Source: Bacillota bacterium
GTDB lineage: Bacteria > Bacillota > UBA4882 > UBA8346
Length of the DNA stretch: 17,345 nt
Direction: 5' to 3'
NCBI GenBank assembly: GCA_023400055.1
Contig: JAEXFN010000064.1
Location: forward strand, 1-17,345
Of the stretch, positions 1-7,075 are shown one piece after another. The translations under genes and the position numbers were made by a program. How positions within the stretch are numbered: position 1 is the first letter of the stretch; each line of letters starts with the position of its first letter. The notes below the pieces were generated by a model that was not told where the DNA came from, made no database searches, and saw nothing but the letters and a program-made list of their open reading frames with translations.

Positions 1-894
1 TGCCGCGCCGGCGAATCCCTGCCGCACCACGGCAACACCTTCCGGGCCAACCTGTTTTGGATGGGCAAACAGCCGCTGGTCAAGGATAAGAAGTACAAAC
101 TGAAGCTGGCGACCAGCCGGGCGACGGTGACCCTGCAGCAGATCACCAAGGTGCTCAACTCGGCCGACCTGACCGCCCAGACCGACCGCAATCAGGTGGA
201 GCGGCACGAAGTGGCCGAGTGCGTTCTGAAGACGGCCAAACCGCTCGCCTTCGACGGCTCGCGGGATATCGAGGCCACCGGCAGGTTTGTGATCGTCGAC
301 AACTATGAGATCGTCGGCGGCGGCATCATCACGGCGGCGCTCGCCGATGCCGGGACCCTGGCCGATCGCGATTTGTCGCGGCGGGAGTTCGCCTGGGAAC
401 GGACCGCCGTGTCCCAAGCCGAACGGGAGGATCGTTACAAGCAGCAAGCCAAATTCATCGTCATCGCCGGCAGCGACGGCGAATTCCAGAAGCAGGTCGC
501 CCGGGCGCTCGAGGTGGAGCTGTTTCGGAACGGTTACAGCGTTTATTATCTGGGCATGACCAATCTGCTGAGCGGCCTGGGCGCCGATGTGCAGAGCCGG
601 GCCGATGAACGCGACGAGCAGATCCGGCGCCTGGGGGAACTGGCCCATATCTTCACCGACGCCGGCCAGATTCTGATCACCAACATTCCCGAGCTCGATG
701 AATATGAGATCGATACCTTGCGGACCCTGAATACGCCCAATGAGATCCTGGTCTTCGATTTGGACGGCGCCATGTTTGCGGACAGTCGGGCCGAGCAGCC
801 CCAGGACGGTTCCGAGCGCTCCATCGAGCGGACCGTGGCCCAAATGACAGCGGTGCTGCGCGACCGGGAGATCCTAATCGAATATTTCATCTGA
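1..894 (+). CDS. cysN: Sulfate adenylyltransferase large subunit, CysN/CysC type, 3' part; kinase domain degenerate
   Basis: The frame is open from base 1, so the gene starts before the window; the ATG at 61 is internal. The 297 visible residues hold the end of the EF-Tu-like beta-barrel region of CysN (about 1-439 nt) and a C-terminal domain with the layout of APS kinase (from about 450 nt). CysN uses GTP hydrolysis to drive formation of adenosine 5'-phosphosulfate (APS) from ATP and sulfate together with CysD. The kinase-like domain keeps the family's secondary pattern (RNGYSVYYL, RRLGELAHIFTDAGQILIT). However, the P-loop position (nt 469-495) reads GSDGEFQKQ instead of a GxxGxGKST loop, and the family's DGDN position (nt 550-564) reads LGMTN. 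It is therefore probably not an active APS kinase. If so, APS would be used directly by an APS reductase (inference). The nearby cysK supports a role in sulfur assimilation. A CysN lineage with a vestigial or regulatory domain is the likely reading. Confidence 0.82.
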   Translation, partial: CRAGESLPHHGNTFRANLFWMGKQPLVKDKKYKLKLATSRATVTLQQITKVLNSADLTAQTDRNQVERHEVAECVLKTAKPLAFDGSRDIEATGRFVIVDNYEIVGGGIITAALADAGTLADRDLSRREFAWERTAVSQAEREDRYKQQAKFIVIAGSDGEFQKQVARALEVELFRNGYSVYYLGMTNLLSGLGADVQSRADERDEQIRRLGELAHIFTDAGQILITNIPELDEYEIDTLRTLNTPNEILVFDLDGAMFADSRAEQPQDGSERSIERTVAQMTAVLRDREILIEYFI

Positions 895-902
895 AGCCGC
901 GC

Positions 903-963
903 TTCATCGCGATGAATGAGACGGGACGAGGGCGGCCCGGCTGGGTGAAAACCGGCGGCCGCC
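903..963. other. Two inverted repeats after the cysN stop codon
   Basis: Nine bases after the stop lies a perfect 14-bp palindrome, TTCATCGCGATGAA (903-916). A second GC-rich stem pairs GGCGGCC (931-937) with GGCCGCC (957-963). Neither is followed by a T-run, so this is not a standard intrinsic terminator. They may slow or protect the 3' end of the cysN transcript, or the first may bind a regulator. The rest of the gap up to the cysK promoter at 1012 shows nothing I recognise. Confidence 0.35.
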
Positions 964-1011
964 ATTGCCGTTCCCGCCCGTAACGGACCCAGCGCCGCTC
1001 CGGCCCGAAGG

Positions 1012-1040
1012 TTGACAGGATTTGGATTGTGCGCTATGAT
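1012..1040 (+). promoter_or_regulatory. Promoter of cysK (sigma-A type)
   Basis: A perfect -35 TTGACA (1012-1017) and a -10 TATGAT (1035-1040, five of six) are separated by 17 bp, the optimal spacing. Transcription should start near 1047, giving a leader of about 140 nt before cysK. This separates cysK from cysN transcriptionally. Confidence 0.8.
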
Positions 1041-1046
1041 GGATTT

Positions 1047-1187
1047 ATACACAACTAAACTGGTTGGTTTTTGCGGGATTTGGATGAGCTCGCTCCAACG
1101 GAGCGCGTGAAAGGGAGCCGGTTTGGGGAGAATAATTCCGGTCTGGCGCCGGTTACGGCGGAACGCATCGGACAATGGAGGAAGGCT
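1047..1187 (+). promoter_or_regulatory. Untranslated leader of cysK with possible operator and hairpins
   Basis: This is about 140 nt of leader without a recognisable coding frame. Just after the expected start is an imperfect 17-bp dyad at 1053-1069 (AACTAAACTGGTTGGTT, 12 of 17 positions symmetric), placed where a repressor would block transcription. Further on are a CGCTCC-AAC-GGAGCG stem (1091-1105) and repeated CCGG elements that could fold. I see neither the S-box nor the T-box signature. An Rrf2/CymR-like repressor of cysteine genes would be a natural user of the dyad, but the sequence does not prove it. Confidence 0.35.
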
Positions 1188-2123
1188 ATGCCCAAGATTG
1201 CTGAAAATTTGACGGATCTGATCGGGAATACCCCGCTGCTGCATTTGGCGAAATACGAAAAGGCCCTGGGTTTGGAGGCGCGCATCGTCGCCAAGCTCGA
1301 GTATTTCAACCCGGCCGGGAGCGTGAAAGACCGCATCGGCTATGCGATGATTCAAGATGCCGAGGCGCGCGGGATTTTGAAAGAAGGGTCGGTGATCATC
1401 GAACCGACCAGCGGCAATACCGGGATCGGCCTGGCGTTTGTGGCGGCGGCCAAAGGATATCGCTTGATCCTGACGATGCTGGAGACGATGAGCATCGAGC
1501 GGCGCAACCTGCTGAAGGCGCTGGGTGCGGAGATCGTGCTGATCCCCGGCCACGAAGGCATGGCCGGCGCCATCCGCAAAGCGGAGGAGCTGGCGGCCAG
1601 CATCCCCAATTCCTTTATTCCGCAGCAGTTCGATAACCCGGCCAACCCGGCGGCCCACCGCCGTACCACCGGGGAGGAGATCTGGCGCGACAGCGACGGG
1701 GCCGTCGACTTCTTCGTGGCCGGCGTCGGCACCGGCGGCACCATCACCGGCGTCGGCGAGGCCTTGAAAGAACACAAGCCCGAGGTGCGGATCGTCGCGG
1801 TGGAGCCCCAGGATTCGCCGGTGCTCTCCGGCGGCAAGCCGGGGCCCAACCGGATTCAGGGTCTGGGCGCCGGGTTTGTGCCGGCGGTTTTGAACCGGGC
1901 CATCCTGGATGAGATTCTGACGGTGCGGAGCGAGGACGCTTTCGAAACCTCCCGCAAACTGGCCAGACTGGAAGGGCTGGTGGTGGGGATCTCCTCCGGC
2001 GCGGCCGCTTTCGCAGCCACCCAGCTCGCCAAGCGGCCCGAGAACCGTGCCAAAACCATCGTGGTCTTGCTGCCGGACACCGGCGAACGCTATCTGTCGA
2101 CGACACTCTTCCAAACCGAATGA
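1188..2123 (+). CDS. cysK: Cysteine synthase (O-acetylserine sulfhydrylase)
   Basis: A PLP enzyme joining O-acetylserine and sulfide to give cysteine and acetate, in the cytosol. The 311-residue product is normal for CysK. Visible family features: the PLP lysine K47 in NPAGSVKDR, the substrate loop PTSGNTG (73-79), the phosphate-binding GTGGT (181-185) and the late SSGAAA motif. The start at 1188 was chosen because GGAGGAAGG sits just upstream and the product begins MPKIAENLTDLIGNTPLL, as in other CysK proteins; the frame is open further upstream but that part would run into the leader. One position differs from common CysK: MLETMS where MPETMS is usual. It has its own promoter and terminator, so it is probably monocistronic. 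It fits downstream of the sulfate-activating enzyme at the left edge. Cystathionine beta-synthase-like paralogues share the fold, but the motifs favour CysK. Confidence 0.93.
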   Translation: MPKIAENLTDLIGNTPLLHLAKYEKALGLEARIVAKLEYFNPAGSVKDRIGYAMIQDAEARGILKEGSVIIEPTSGNTGIGLAFVAAAKGYRLILTMLETMSIERRNLLKALGAEIVLIPGHEGMAGAIRKAEELAASIPNSFIPQQFDNPANPAAHRRTTGEEIWRDSDGAVDFFVAGVGTGGTITGVGEALKEHKPEVRIVAVEPQDSPVLSGGKPGPNRIQGLGAGFVPAVLNRAILDEILTVRSEDAFETSRKLARLEGLVVGISSGAAAFAATQLAKRPENRAKTIVVLLPDTGERYLSTTLFQTE

Positions 2124-2194
2124 CCCCGGGCCTCTCGCAAGCCGTCGCCGGAGATTGCGGCGCCGCTTGCCCCGGAATATCGATTGATAACAGC

Positions 2195-2240
2195 AAACGC
2201 GCGACCGAATGAACGATTCCGGTGGCGCGTTTAAATTTTT
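2195..2240 (+). terminator. Intrinsic terminator of cysK
   Basis: A long hairpin pairs AAACGCGC (from 2195) with GCGCGTTT (to 2232). An inner stem pairs ACCGAAT with ATTCCGGT with one bulge. It is followed by AAATTTTT. It lies 71 bases after the cysK stop. Confidence 0.8.
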
Positions 2241-2252
2241 CACTAATTGAAA

Positions 2253-2546
2253 AAGCTTGCTGAGTGACTCAACAAGCTTGCTGAGCGACTGAGCAAGCTT
2301 GTTGAGTGACTGAGCAAGCTTGTTGAGTGACTGAGCAAGCTTGTTGAATGACTGAGCAAGCTTGTTGAATGACTGAGCAAGCTTGTTGAATGACTGAGCA
2401 AGCTTGTTGAGTGACTGAAAGAGCTTGTTGAGTGACTGAGAGAGCTTGTTTAGCGACTGAAAGAGCTTGTTGAGTGACCGAGCGGGATCTTTTGATGATT
2501 GAATGAGCCTCTCTAGCAACCGAATGAAACATTGCAGCGACCCAAT
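2253..2546. repeat. Tandem array with 21-bp period, 11 clear and 3 decayed units
   Basis: Units begin at 2253, 2274, 2295, 2316, 2337, 2358, 2379, 2400, 2421, 2442 and 2463, exactly 21 bp apart. Three decayed units at 2484, 2505 and 2526 keep the phase. The core is AAGCTTGTTGAGTGACTGAG, with AAGCTT becoming GAGCTT in the last clear units. Most units contain the 8-bp palindrome CAAGCTTG, so these fall on the same face of the helix (two turns apart). The plus strand has stops in all three frames. All three minus-strand frames are open and would give heptads such as LNKLAQS, but I see no convincing start with a ribosome binding site. I treat it as a non-coding array; the 294 bp hold no gene. Confidence 0.92.
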
Positions 2547-2634
2547 TGCGCATATCGTAACATTCTCGGGAAAATGCGCGGCCGGCGGCGACCGCCGCGA
2601 TGGTTTTATGAAAATAATAATAGGCAATATCCGA

Positions 2635-2662
2635 AAGCGAAGGCCATTGCTTCGCTTTTTTT
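2635..2662 (+). terminator. Intrinsic terminator downstream of the 21-bp array
   Basis: A perfect 8-bp stem, AAGCGAAG (2635-2642) with CTTCGCTT (2650-2657), has a 7-nt loop and a run of seven T (2656-2662). It works on the plus strand only. It lies about 395 bases after the cysK terminator with no recognisable gene between. It therefore ends either read-through from cysK or a separate transcript across the repeat array. A small CGGCGG/CCGCCG stem (2583-2597) precedes it. Confidence 0.8.
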
Positions 2663-2691
2663 GCGTCCTATCATAGACAATATTTTACTAC

Positions 2692-2715
2692 TAACAACTT
2701 ATCGAGGTTGACAAA
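2692..2715. promoter_or_regulatory. Candidate operator shared by opuC and the busR-like gene
   Basis: TAACA, TCGA and TTGACAAA occur in the same order here and at 7071-7092, with about 18 matching positions once two single-base gaps are allowed. Here the motif covers the -35 box of the opuC promoter. A further dyad, CAAACA with TGTTTG, lies shortly downstream near 2746-2766. Assignment to the neighbouring GntR/RCK_C regulator is inference. Confidence 0.35.
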
Positions 2716-2736
2716 GTTTTTTGTTGCTGATATCAT
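2708..2736 (+). promoter_or_regulatory. Promoter of the opuC operon
   Basis: A perfect TTGACA (2708-2713), a 17-bp spacer and TATCAT (2731-2736, five of six). Start expected near 2743, about 85 nt before opuCA. It lies downstream of the 2635-2662 terminator, so that hairpin is not an attenuator of this operon. Confidence 0.8.
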
Positions 2737-2827
2737 AAAGGGCAACCAAACAATGCCAATGTTTGTTTCGTTTCGTTGGCGGCGCAATCAAAATACAGCG
2801 AAGCAACATTCAAAGGACGGTGACCGA

Positions 2828-3955
2828 ATGGTACGGCTGGAAAATGTGAAGAAGGTTTATAACGAGACGACAATCATCGAAAATCTCGATCTGGAAGTGG
2901 CCAAGGGCCAGTTCGTGGTGCTGATCGGACCCAGCGGCTGCGGCAAAACCACTACCCTCAAAATGATCAATCGCCTGATTGAGCCGACCGCCGGCTCGAT
3001 TTATGTCGACGGCGAAGCGATCACCGCGGTCGATCCGGTGACGTTGCGGCGCAAGATCGGCTATGTCATTCAGCAAATCGGCTTATTTCCGCATATGACC
3101 ATCGCGCAAAACATCGAGGTCGTTCCGAGGCTTTTGAAATGGCCCGCGGCGGCCCGCAGAGAGAGGACCAGGGAACTGCTGCGGCTGGTGGATATGGATG
3201 CCCAGGAATATCTGGACCGCTATCCGTCGGAGCTGAGCGGCGGCCAGCAGCAGCGGATCGGGGTATTGCGGGCCCTGGCGGTGGAGCCGCCGCTGATTCT
3301 GATGGATGAGCCGTTTGGCGCTTTGGATCCGCTCACCCGGGAGACATTGCAGGATGAAGTGAAAAAAATTCAGCGCAAACTCGACAAGACGGTCATCTTT
3401 GTGACCCATGACATGGATGAAGCGTTGAAGATGGCCGACCTGATCGTGGTGATGAAAGACGGGAAGATCTTGCAGGCCGCCGCTCCCGAAGAACTCCTGA
3501 CCAATCCGGCCAATGATTTCGTGGCGGAATTCATCGGGAAACACCGCTTGAAAACCGGTCAGGACCTCGAGACCGTAGAAAATGTGATGAAAACCAATCC
3601 GGTCACGGTGACGAAGGATAAAGGCATCGCCGAAAGCATCTCGCTCATGCGGCAGAAAGGCGTCGATAGCTTGATCGTGGTTGACCAGCAGGAGCGGCTG
3701 GAAGGGATCGTTACCATTGAAGCGATCCGCAAACATGGGAAAAGCGGCCAGAATATCAGCGAACTGATCGAGCCGGATGTGCCGACCGCCCGGATCCACG
3801 CCAACGCCAAAACCGCTTTCGATACTTTGATCGGTGGTCGATTCGGATTCATCGTCGCGCTGGACGATGCCGACCGGGTGCGGGGGATCGTCACCAAGAC
3901 GAGCATGGTAAAAGCGCTGGCGGATGTCGTATGGAAAGGAAACGAAAATGGTTGA
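2828..3955 (+). CDS. opuCA: Osmoprotectant ABC transporter, ATP-binding subunit with CBS domains
   Basis: The ATPase that powers uptake of quaternary amines (glycine betaine, carnitine, choline) at the inner face of the membrane. The 375-residue product is close to the usual OpuCA length. Visible: Walker A GPSGCGKTT (34-42), Q-loop near YVIQQIGLFPH, signature LSGGQQQR (136-143), Walker B LILMDE (156-161) and the H-loop VTHD (H194). After the ATPase come two CBS repeats (about 255-375), which in this family sense ionic strength or bind nucleotides. The ATG at 2828 follows AAAGGACGGTGA; an open extension back to 2708 would start inside the promoter and was not used. Its stop overlaps the next start by eight bases, so it is translationally coupled to opuCB. 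Closely related ProV/GbuA proteins are alternatives, but the permease and binding-protein neighbours fit OpuC. Confidence 0.92.
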   Translation: MVRLENVKKVYNETTIIENLDLEVAKGQFVVLIGPSGCGKTTTLKMINRLIEPTAGSIYVDGEAITAVDPVTLRRKIGYVIQQIGLFPHMTIAQNIEVVPRLLKWPAAARRERTRELLRLVDMDAQEYLDRYPSELSGGQQQRIGVLRALAVEPPLILMDEPFGALDPLTRETLQDEVKKIQRKLDKTVIFVTHDMDEALKMADLIVVMKDGKILQAAAPEELLTNPANDFVAEFIGKHRLKTGQDLETVENVMKTNPVTVTKDKGIAESISLMRQKGVDSLIVVDQQERLEGIVTIEAIRKHGKSGQNISELIEPDVPTARIHANAKTAFDTLIGGRFGFIVALDDADRVRGIVTKTSMVKALADVVWKGNENG

Positions 3956-4586
3956 CATCGCGGCCTTCATGATTCAGAAAAAAGGGCTCATCCTGGATGC
4001 AACGGTTCAACATGTATTCATATCCGTTTTGGCAGTGCTGATCGGAACGTTGTTAGCGGTTCCGCTCGGAATCGCGCTGAGCCGCAACAAGCGGATCGCC
4101 AAGCCGGTCATGATGATCGCCGGGATCTTTCAGACCATACCCAGCCTGGTTTTGTTCGGATTGGCCATGCCGCTCTTGGGCATCGGCATCCGGACGGGCC
4201 TGACCGTTCTGATTATCTACTCGATCCTCCCCATCTTGCGGAACACCTATACCGGCGTGCAGGGAGTGGAATACCGCTATATCGAGGCGGCCAGAGGGAT
4301 GGGAATGAGCAATTTGCAGATCCTTTTCGATATCGAATTGCCCATCGCCCTGCCGGTAATCATCGCGGGAATAAGGATAGCCACGGTTTATATCATTAGC
4401 TGGGCGACGATCGCGGCGCTGATCGGAGCCGGCGGATTGGGCGATTTGATCTTCACCGGGCTGCAAACTTACAATTACAATATGATTCTCGCCGGAGCGG
4501 TTCCCGCATGCGTGCTTGCGCTGGCCACGGGCTGGTTCATCGGATTGGTTCAAAAAGCGGCTACTCCCAGAGGATTACGGAGTTAG
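3948..4586 (+). CDS. opuCB: Osmoprotectant ABC transporter permease
   Basis: A 212-residue integral membrane permease of the OpuC/ProW family, with about six hydrophobic segments. The conserved cytoplasmic loop that docks on the ATPase is visible as EAARGMGMSNLQILFDIELP from about residue 113. The ATG at 3948 overlaps the end of opuCA in ATGGTTGA and follows AAAGGAAACG. It pairs with the second permease at 4705 to make a heterodimeric channel. Confidence 0.9.
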   Translation: MVDIAAFMIQKKGLILDATVQHVFISVLAVLIGTLLAVPLGIALSRNKRIAKPVMMIAGIFQTIPSLVLFGLAMPLLGIGIRTGLTVLIIYSILPILRNTYTGVQGVEYRYIEAARGMGMSNLQILFDIELPIALPVIIAGIRIATVYIISWATIAALIGAGGLGDLIFTGLQTYNYNMILAGAVPACVLALATGWFIGLVQKAATPRGLRS

Positions 4587-4704
4587 ATTCGTATTGCTTT
4601 CGTAAGCCTTTTATAAGTTTGCCAACCTTTTACGTTTGACGCTGAGACGAGTTGAAAGATAAAGCGTTTAAACAGCGCGGATTATGTGGAAGGAGGAGAC
4701 CCGA

Positions 4705-5313
4705 ATGGAAGATGTTTTATGGGCCACTTTCGAGCATTTGCAGATTACTTTTGGTGGCGTTTTGATTGCCGTAGCCGTTGGGATTGGCACGGGGATCCTC
4801 ATTGTCAAGCATCGGAAGCTTGCCGGAATCGTGATGTCGGCTACGGATGTAATCCAAACCTTCCCTTCGCTTGCGCTATTGGCGATATTGATGATGATTT
4901 TCGGCTTGGGAGACACGACTGTCATCATCGCTTTGTTCCTCTATTCGTTGTTGCCGATCGTCCGTAACACTTATGTCGGCTTGGATGGCATTGACAGCGG
5001 GTTGGTGGAAGCCGGCGTGGGGATGGGGATGACCAAGCTTCAATTGCTGTTGAAAGTGAAATTGCCGATCGCTTTGCCGGTAATTCTTTCGGGCATCCGG
5101 GTGGCTTTGGTAACGGCTCTTGGCATTGCCACCATCGGAGTTTTAATCGGATCCGGCGGCCTGGGAACCTTTGTGTACCGGGGCGTACAGATGGCCAATG
5201 TCCGGCTGATATTGACCGGAGCCATCCCTTTGTCGATCCTCGCCATTGGAATCGACGTTCTCTTGGAATATGCCACCGGGAAGATGCTTAAATCCAAAAG
5301 AAGGCGCATGTAA
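4705..5313 (+). CDS. opuCD: Osmoprotectant ABC transporter permease, second subunit
   Basis: A 202-residue membrane permease homologous to the one at 3948, with its ATPase-docking loop around EAGVGMGMTKLQLLLKVKLP (from residue 102). The ATG at 4705 follows AGGAGGAG; the in-frame ATG at 4684 lies before that site and was rejected. A 118-bp gap separates it from opuCB, wide for this operon. A weak TTGACG (4636-4641) with GATAAA (4658-4663) might be an internal promoter. By eye this gene and the next use more AT-rich codons than the first two. Here both permeases precede the binding protein; in Bacillus subtilis the order is CA-CB-CC-CD. Confidence 0.88.
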   Translation: MEDVLWATFEHLQITFGGVLIAVAVGIGTGILIVKHRKLAGIVMSATDVIQTFPSLALLAILMMIFGLGDTTVIIALFLYSLLPIVRNTYVGLDGIDSGLVEAGVGMGMTKLQLLLKVKLPIALPVILSGIRVALVTALGIATIGVLIGSGGLGTFVYRGVQMANVRLILTGAIPLSILAIGIDVLLEYATGKMLKSKRRRM

Positions 5314-5341
5314 AAATATATCATGAAAAGAGGGATGCAAA

Positions 5342-6238
5342 ATGAAACGGCAGAAAATCCTGGCAGTCGGGATCGGCTTGCTGTTGATGGCGGGACTCAG
5401 CGCCGGATGCGGCCAATCACAGGATAAAGTGGTCATCGGCTCGAAGAACTTCACCGAAAATGTCATTTTGGGAGAGATATTCGCGCAACTGATTCGGGCG
5501 AAAACCGATTTGAAAGTCGAGTATAAAGAGAACCTCGGCGGCACGATGGTCTGCTTTGAGGCCCTCAAAAAGGGCGAGCTGGATATCTATCCCGAATATA
5601 CCGGAACCGGTCTGACCGCGCATTTGAAAATGGACGTTATCAATGACGCGGCCAAGGTTTATGACATTGTCAAGCGAGAGTTCGACAAAAGATTTGACAT
5701 TCAGTGGCTTAAACCCTTGGGCTTCAATAATACTTACGCCGTTGCCATCAAGGAGGATCTTGGACAGCAATACGACCTTCACAAGGTCAGTCAACTGGCG
5801 CCGCTGGCCAAGCAATTGACCTTCGGAGCCGAGCATGAGTTCTTCGACCGGCAGGACGGGTACGATGGGATGGTACGGACTTACGGCCTCAAATTTAAAG
5901 GCGAGCCCGTCAAAATGGACACCTCTCTGAAATACCAAGCCATCGCCGAAGGGAAAATGGACGTTACCGACGCGTTTTCTACCGACGGGCAACTTATCAA
6001 GTATAAACTCCGGGTTTTGGAGGATGATCGCCATTTCTTCCCGCCTTATTACGCGGCGCCCATCGTCAGGAATAAAACGTTGCAGAAGCACCCTGAGCTG
6101 AAAAAAGTTCTCAATGAACTGGCCGGCAAGATCAGCGATGACCAGATGCAAAAGATGAATTATCAGGCGGAGTCGGAGAAAAAACCGATTAAGGATATTG
6201 CCAAAGCTTTTTTAAAGGCTAAAGGATTAATCGAGTAA
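5342..6238 (+). CDS. opuCC: Osmoprotectant substrate-binding lipoprotein
   Basis: The 298-residue extracellular receptor of the OpuC system. The first 23 residues are a lipoprotein signal: basic MKRQK, a hydrophobic stretch and the lipobox LSAGC, with C23 as the lipid-modified residue. The mature part has typical family sequence (VVIGSKNFTENVILGEI near the start; GELDIYPEYTGTG; a late TDGQLIKYKL region). It delivers glycine betaine, carnitine or choline to the permeases; the exact substrate cannot be read from sequence. It starts 28 bases after opuCD behind an AGAGGG site and is the last gene of the operon, ending before a strong hairpin. Confidence 0.9.
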   Translation: MKRQKILAVGIGLLLMAGLSAGCGQSQDKVVIGSKNFTENVILGEIFAQLIRAKTDLKVEYKENLGGTMVCFEALKKGELDIYPEYTGTGLTAHLKMDVINDAAKVYDIVKREFDKRFDIQWLKPLGFNNTYAVAIKEDLGQQYDLHKVSQLAPLAKQLTFGAEHEFFDRQDGYDGMVRTYGLKFKGEPVKMDTSLKYQAIAEGKMDVTDAFSTDGQLIKYKLRVLEDDRHFFPPYYAAPIVRNKTLQKHPELKKVLNELAGKISDDQMQKMNYQAESEKKPIKDIAKAFLKAKGLIE

Positions 6239-6263
6239 AGCAAAAATAAATACTTTTTTCGAA

Positions 6264-6300
6264 GTAAAAGAGCAAGGATATGAGTACCTTGCTCTTTTAC
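6264..6300 (+). terminator. Terminator between opuCC and the converging busR-like gene
   Basis: A perfect 14-bp stem pairs GTAAAAGAGCAAGG (6264-6277) with its complement (6287-6300) around a 9-nt loop. Both arms carry four T near the outer end when read in either direction, so it may serve both converging units. An alternative small stem, TACTT/AAGTA, overlaps its left edge. Confidence 0.75.
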
Positions 6301-6333
6301 TTGAACACATTGTTTGCTATTCTTAAGCGTAGC

Positions 6334-6957
6334 TTATTCTTTCATAAATTTCCGAATTCTTTCCAATATGCCCATCTCGCCAACGACCAATATGGAATCG
6401 CCTTTTTCGAAACCGACGTAGGGACCGGGAGACAGGATCAATTTCCTGTTCCTTCGGATCCCAATGATGGTGGCGCCGGTGTTCTGCCAGAACTTGGTAT
6501 CGGTGACGGTTTTCCCAATCAGATGGGAATCGTCTTCCATCTCAATTTCCAACGGCGAGATGGGGTCGCTGTTTTTTAAGCGCTCGGAGTAATCGATAAT
6601 TTTATCGAGAATATTGTTGATTTCGGCTTCGACTTTTTGTTTCTGGATGAGCAGCTGTTTGATATCCGCCCGCAAGGAGCCGACCGATTCGACATTCTGG
6701 AAACGCCCGATGAATTCGTGCGCATGTTGCTTGGATTGAATATAAATGCCGCTGCCTTGGCTGACAGTCACCACTTTCATATCCTCCAGCAAAAATACGG
6801 CGCGGCGGATCGTTTCGGGAGAGACATTGTATTCTCCGGCCAAGGTCGACCGACCGTGGATTTTATCTCCTTCCTTGAATTCCCCCCGGCAGATCCGCCC
6901 CGCGATATCCAGGGCGATCTTTCGATAAACAGGGACGTCGATACTCTGCGGGTCCAT
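6334..6957 (-). CDS. busR: GntR-type regulator with RCK_C domain, BusR-like
   Basis: A 207-residue DNA-binding protein. Residues 5-75 form a GntR winged helix-turn-helix (ending in TVSQGSGIYI), 90-130 look like a coiled-coil linker, and 135-207 form an RCK_C (TrkA_C) domain (GATIIGIRRNRKLILSPGP, GDSILVVGE). This architecture is that of BusR, which in lactococci and streptococci binds c-di-AMP through RCK_C and represses a betaine importer. Here it converges on the opuC operon, which supports that role. The start at 6957 follows GGAGGT; an open extension to 7068 would begin at the promoter and was rejected. A shared motif in front of opuC and of this gene suggests it also controls itself. Effector and target are inferred from family and position. 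Confidence 0.82.
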   Translation of the reverse strand: MDPQSIDVPVYRKIALDIAGRICRGEFKEGDKIHGRSTLAGEYNVSPETIRRAVFLLEDMKVVTVSQGSGIYIQSKQHAHEFIGRFQNVESVGSLRADIKQLLIQKQKVEAEINNILDKIIDYSERLKNSDPISPLEIEMEDDSHLIGKTVTDTKFWQNTGATIIGIRRNRKLILSPGPYVGFEKGDSILVVGEMGILERIRKFMKE

Positions 6958-7066
6958 AAAATTAACCTCCACCCCAAAATGACCGATTTTTAATGCGTGT
7001 CCGCGTCCTCTAGAAGCTGAAACGGTAAAAGCCGCGGCAGTTCTGATGAATGAGCAACTAACCAAC

Positions 7067-7075
7067 ATTATAACA
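7067..7075 (-). promoter_or_regulatory. Extended -10 promoter of the busR-like gene
   Basis: On the minus strand a perfect TATAAT (7067-7072) is preceded by TG one base away (7074-7075), an extended -10. The -35 region is only T-rich. The leader to the start codon is about 100 nt. Confidence 0.6.

Noticed and set aside
1045..1053. A DnaA-box consensus TTATACACA at the cysK start site
   Set aside because: A single 9-mer with one free position is expected roughly once per two windows of this size by chance on both strands. With no neighbouring boxes I do not call it functional.
1047..1187. A SAM (S-box) or cysteine T-box riboswitch before cysK
   Set aside because: None of the conserved S-box segments, and no T-box sequence or terminator hairpin, is present.
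2253..2546. The 21-bp array as a CRISPR
   Set aside because: The units are directly adjacent with no unique spacers, the period is too short and there are no cas genes.
546..2627. A very long minus-strand open frame of 693 codons
   Set aside because: It is antisense to cysN and cysK, passes through the terminator and the 21-bp array, begins at a TTG without a ribosome binding site, and has low-complexity composition. It stays open because of the GC-rich opposite strand and the 21-bp period.
2708..2827. An N-terminal extension of OpuCA from 2708
   Set aside because: It would start inside the -35 box of the promoter, adds residues not found in OpuCA, and ignores the good binding site before the ATG at 2828.
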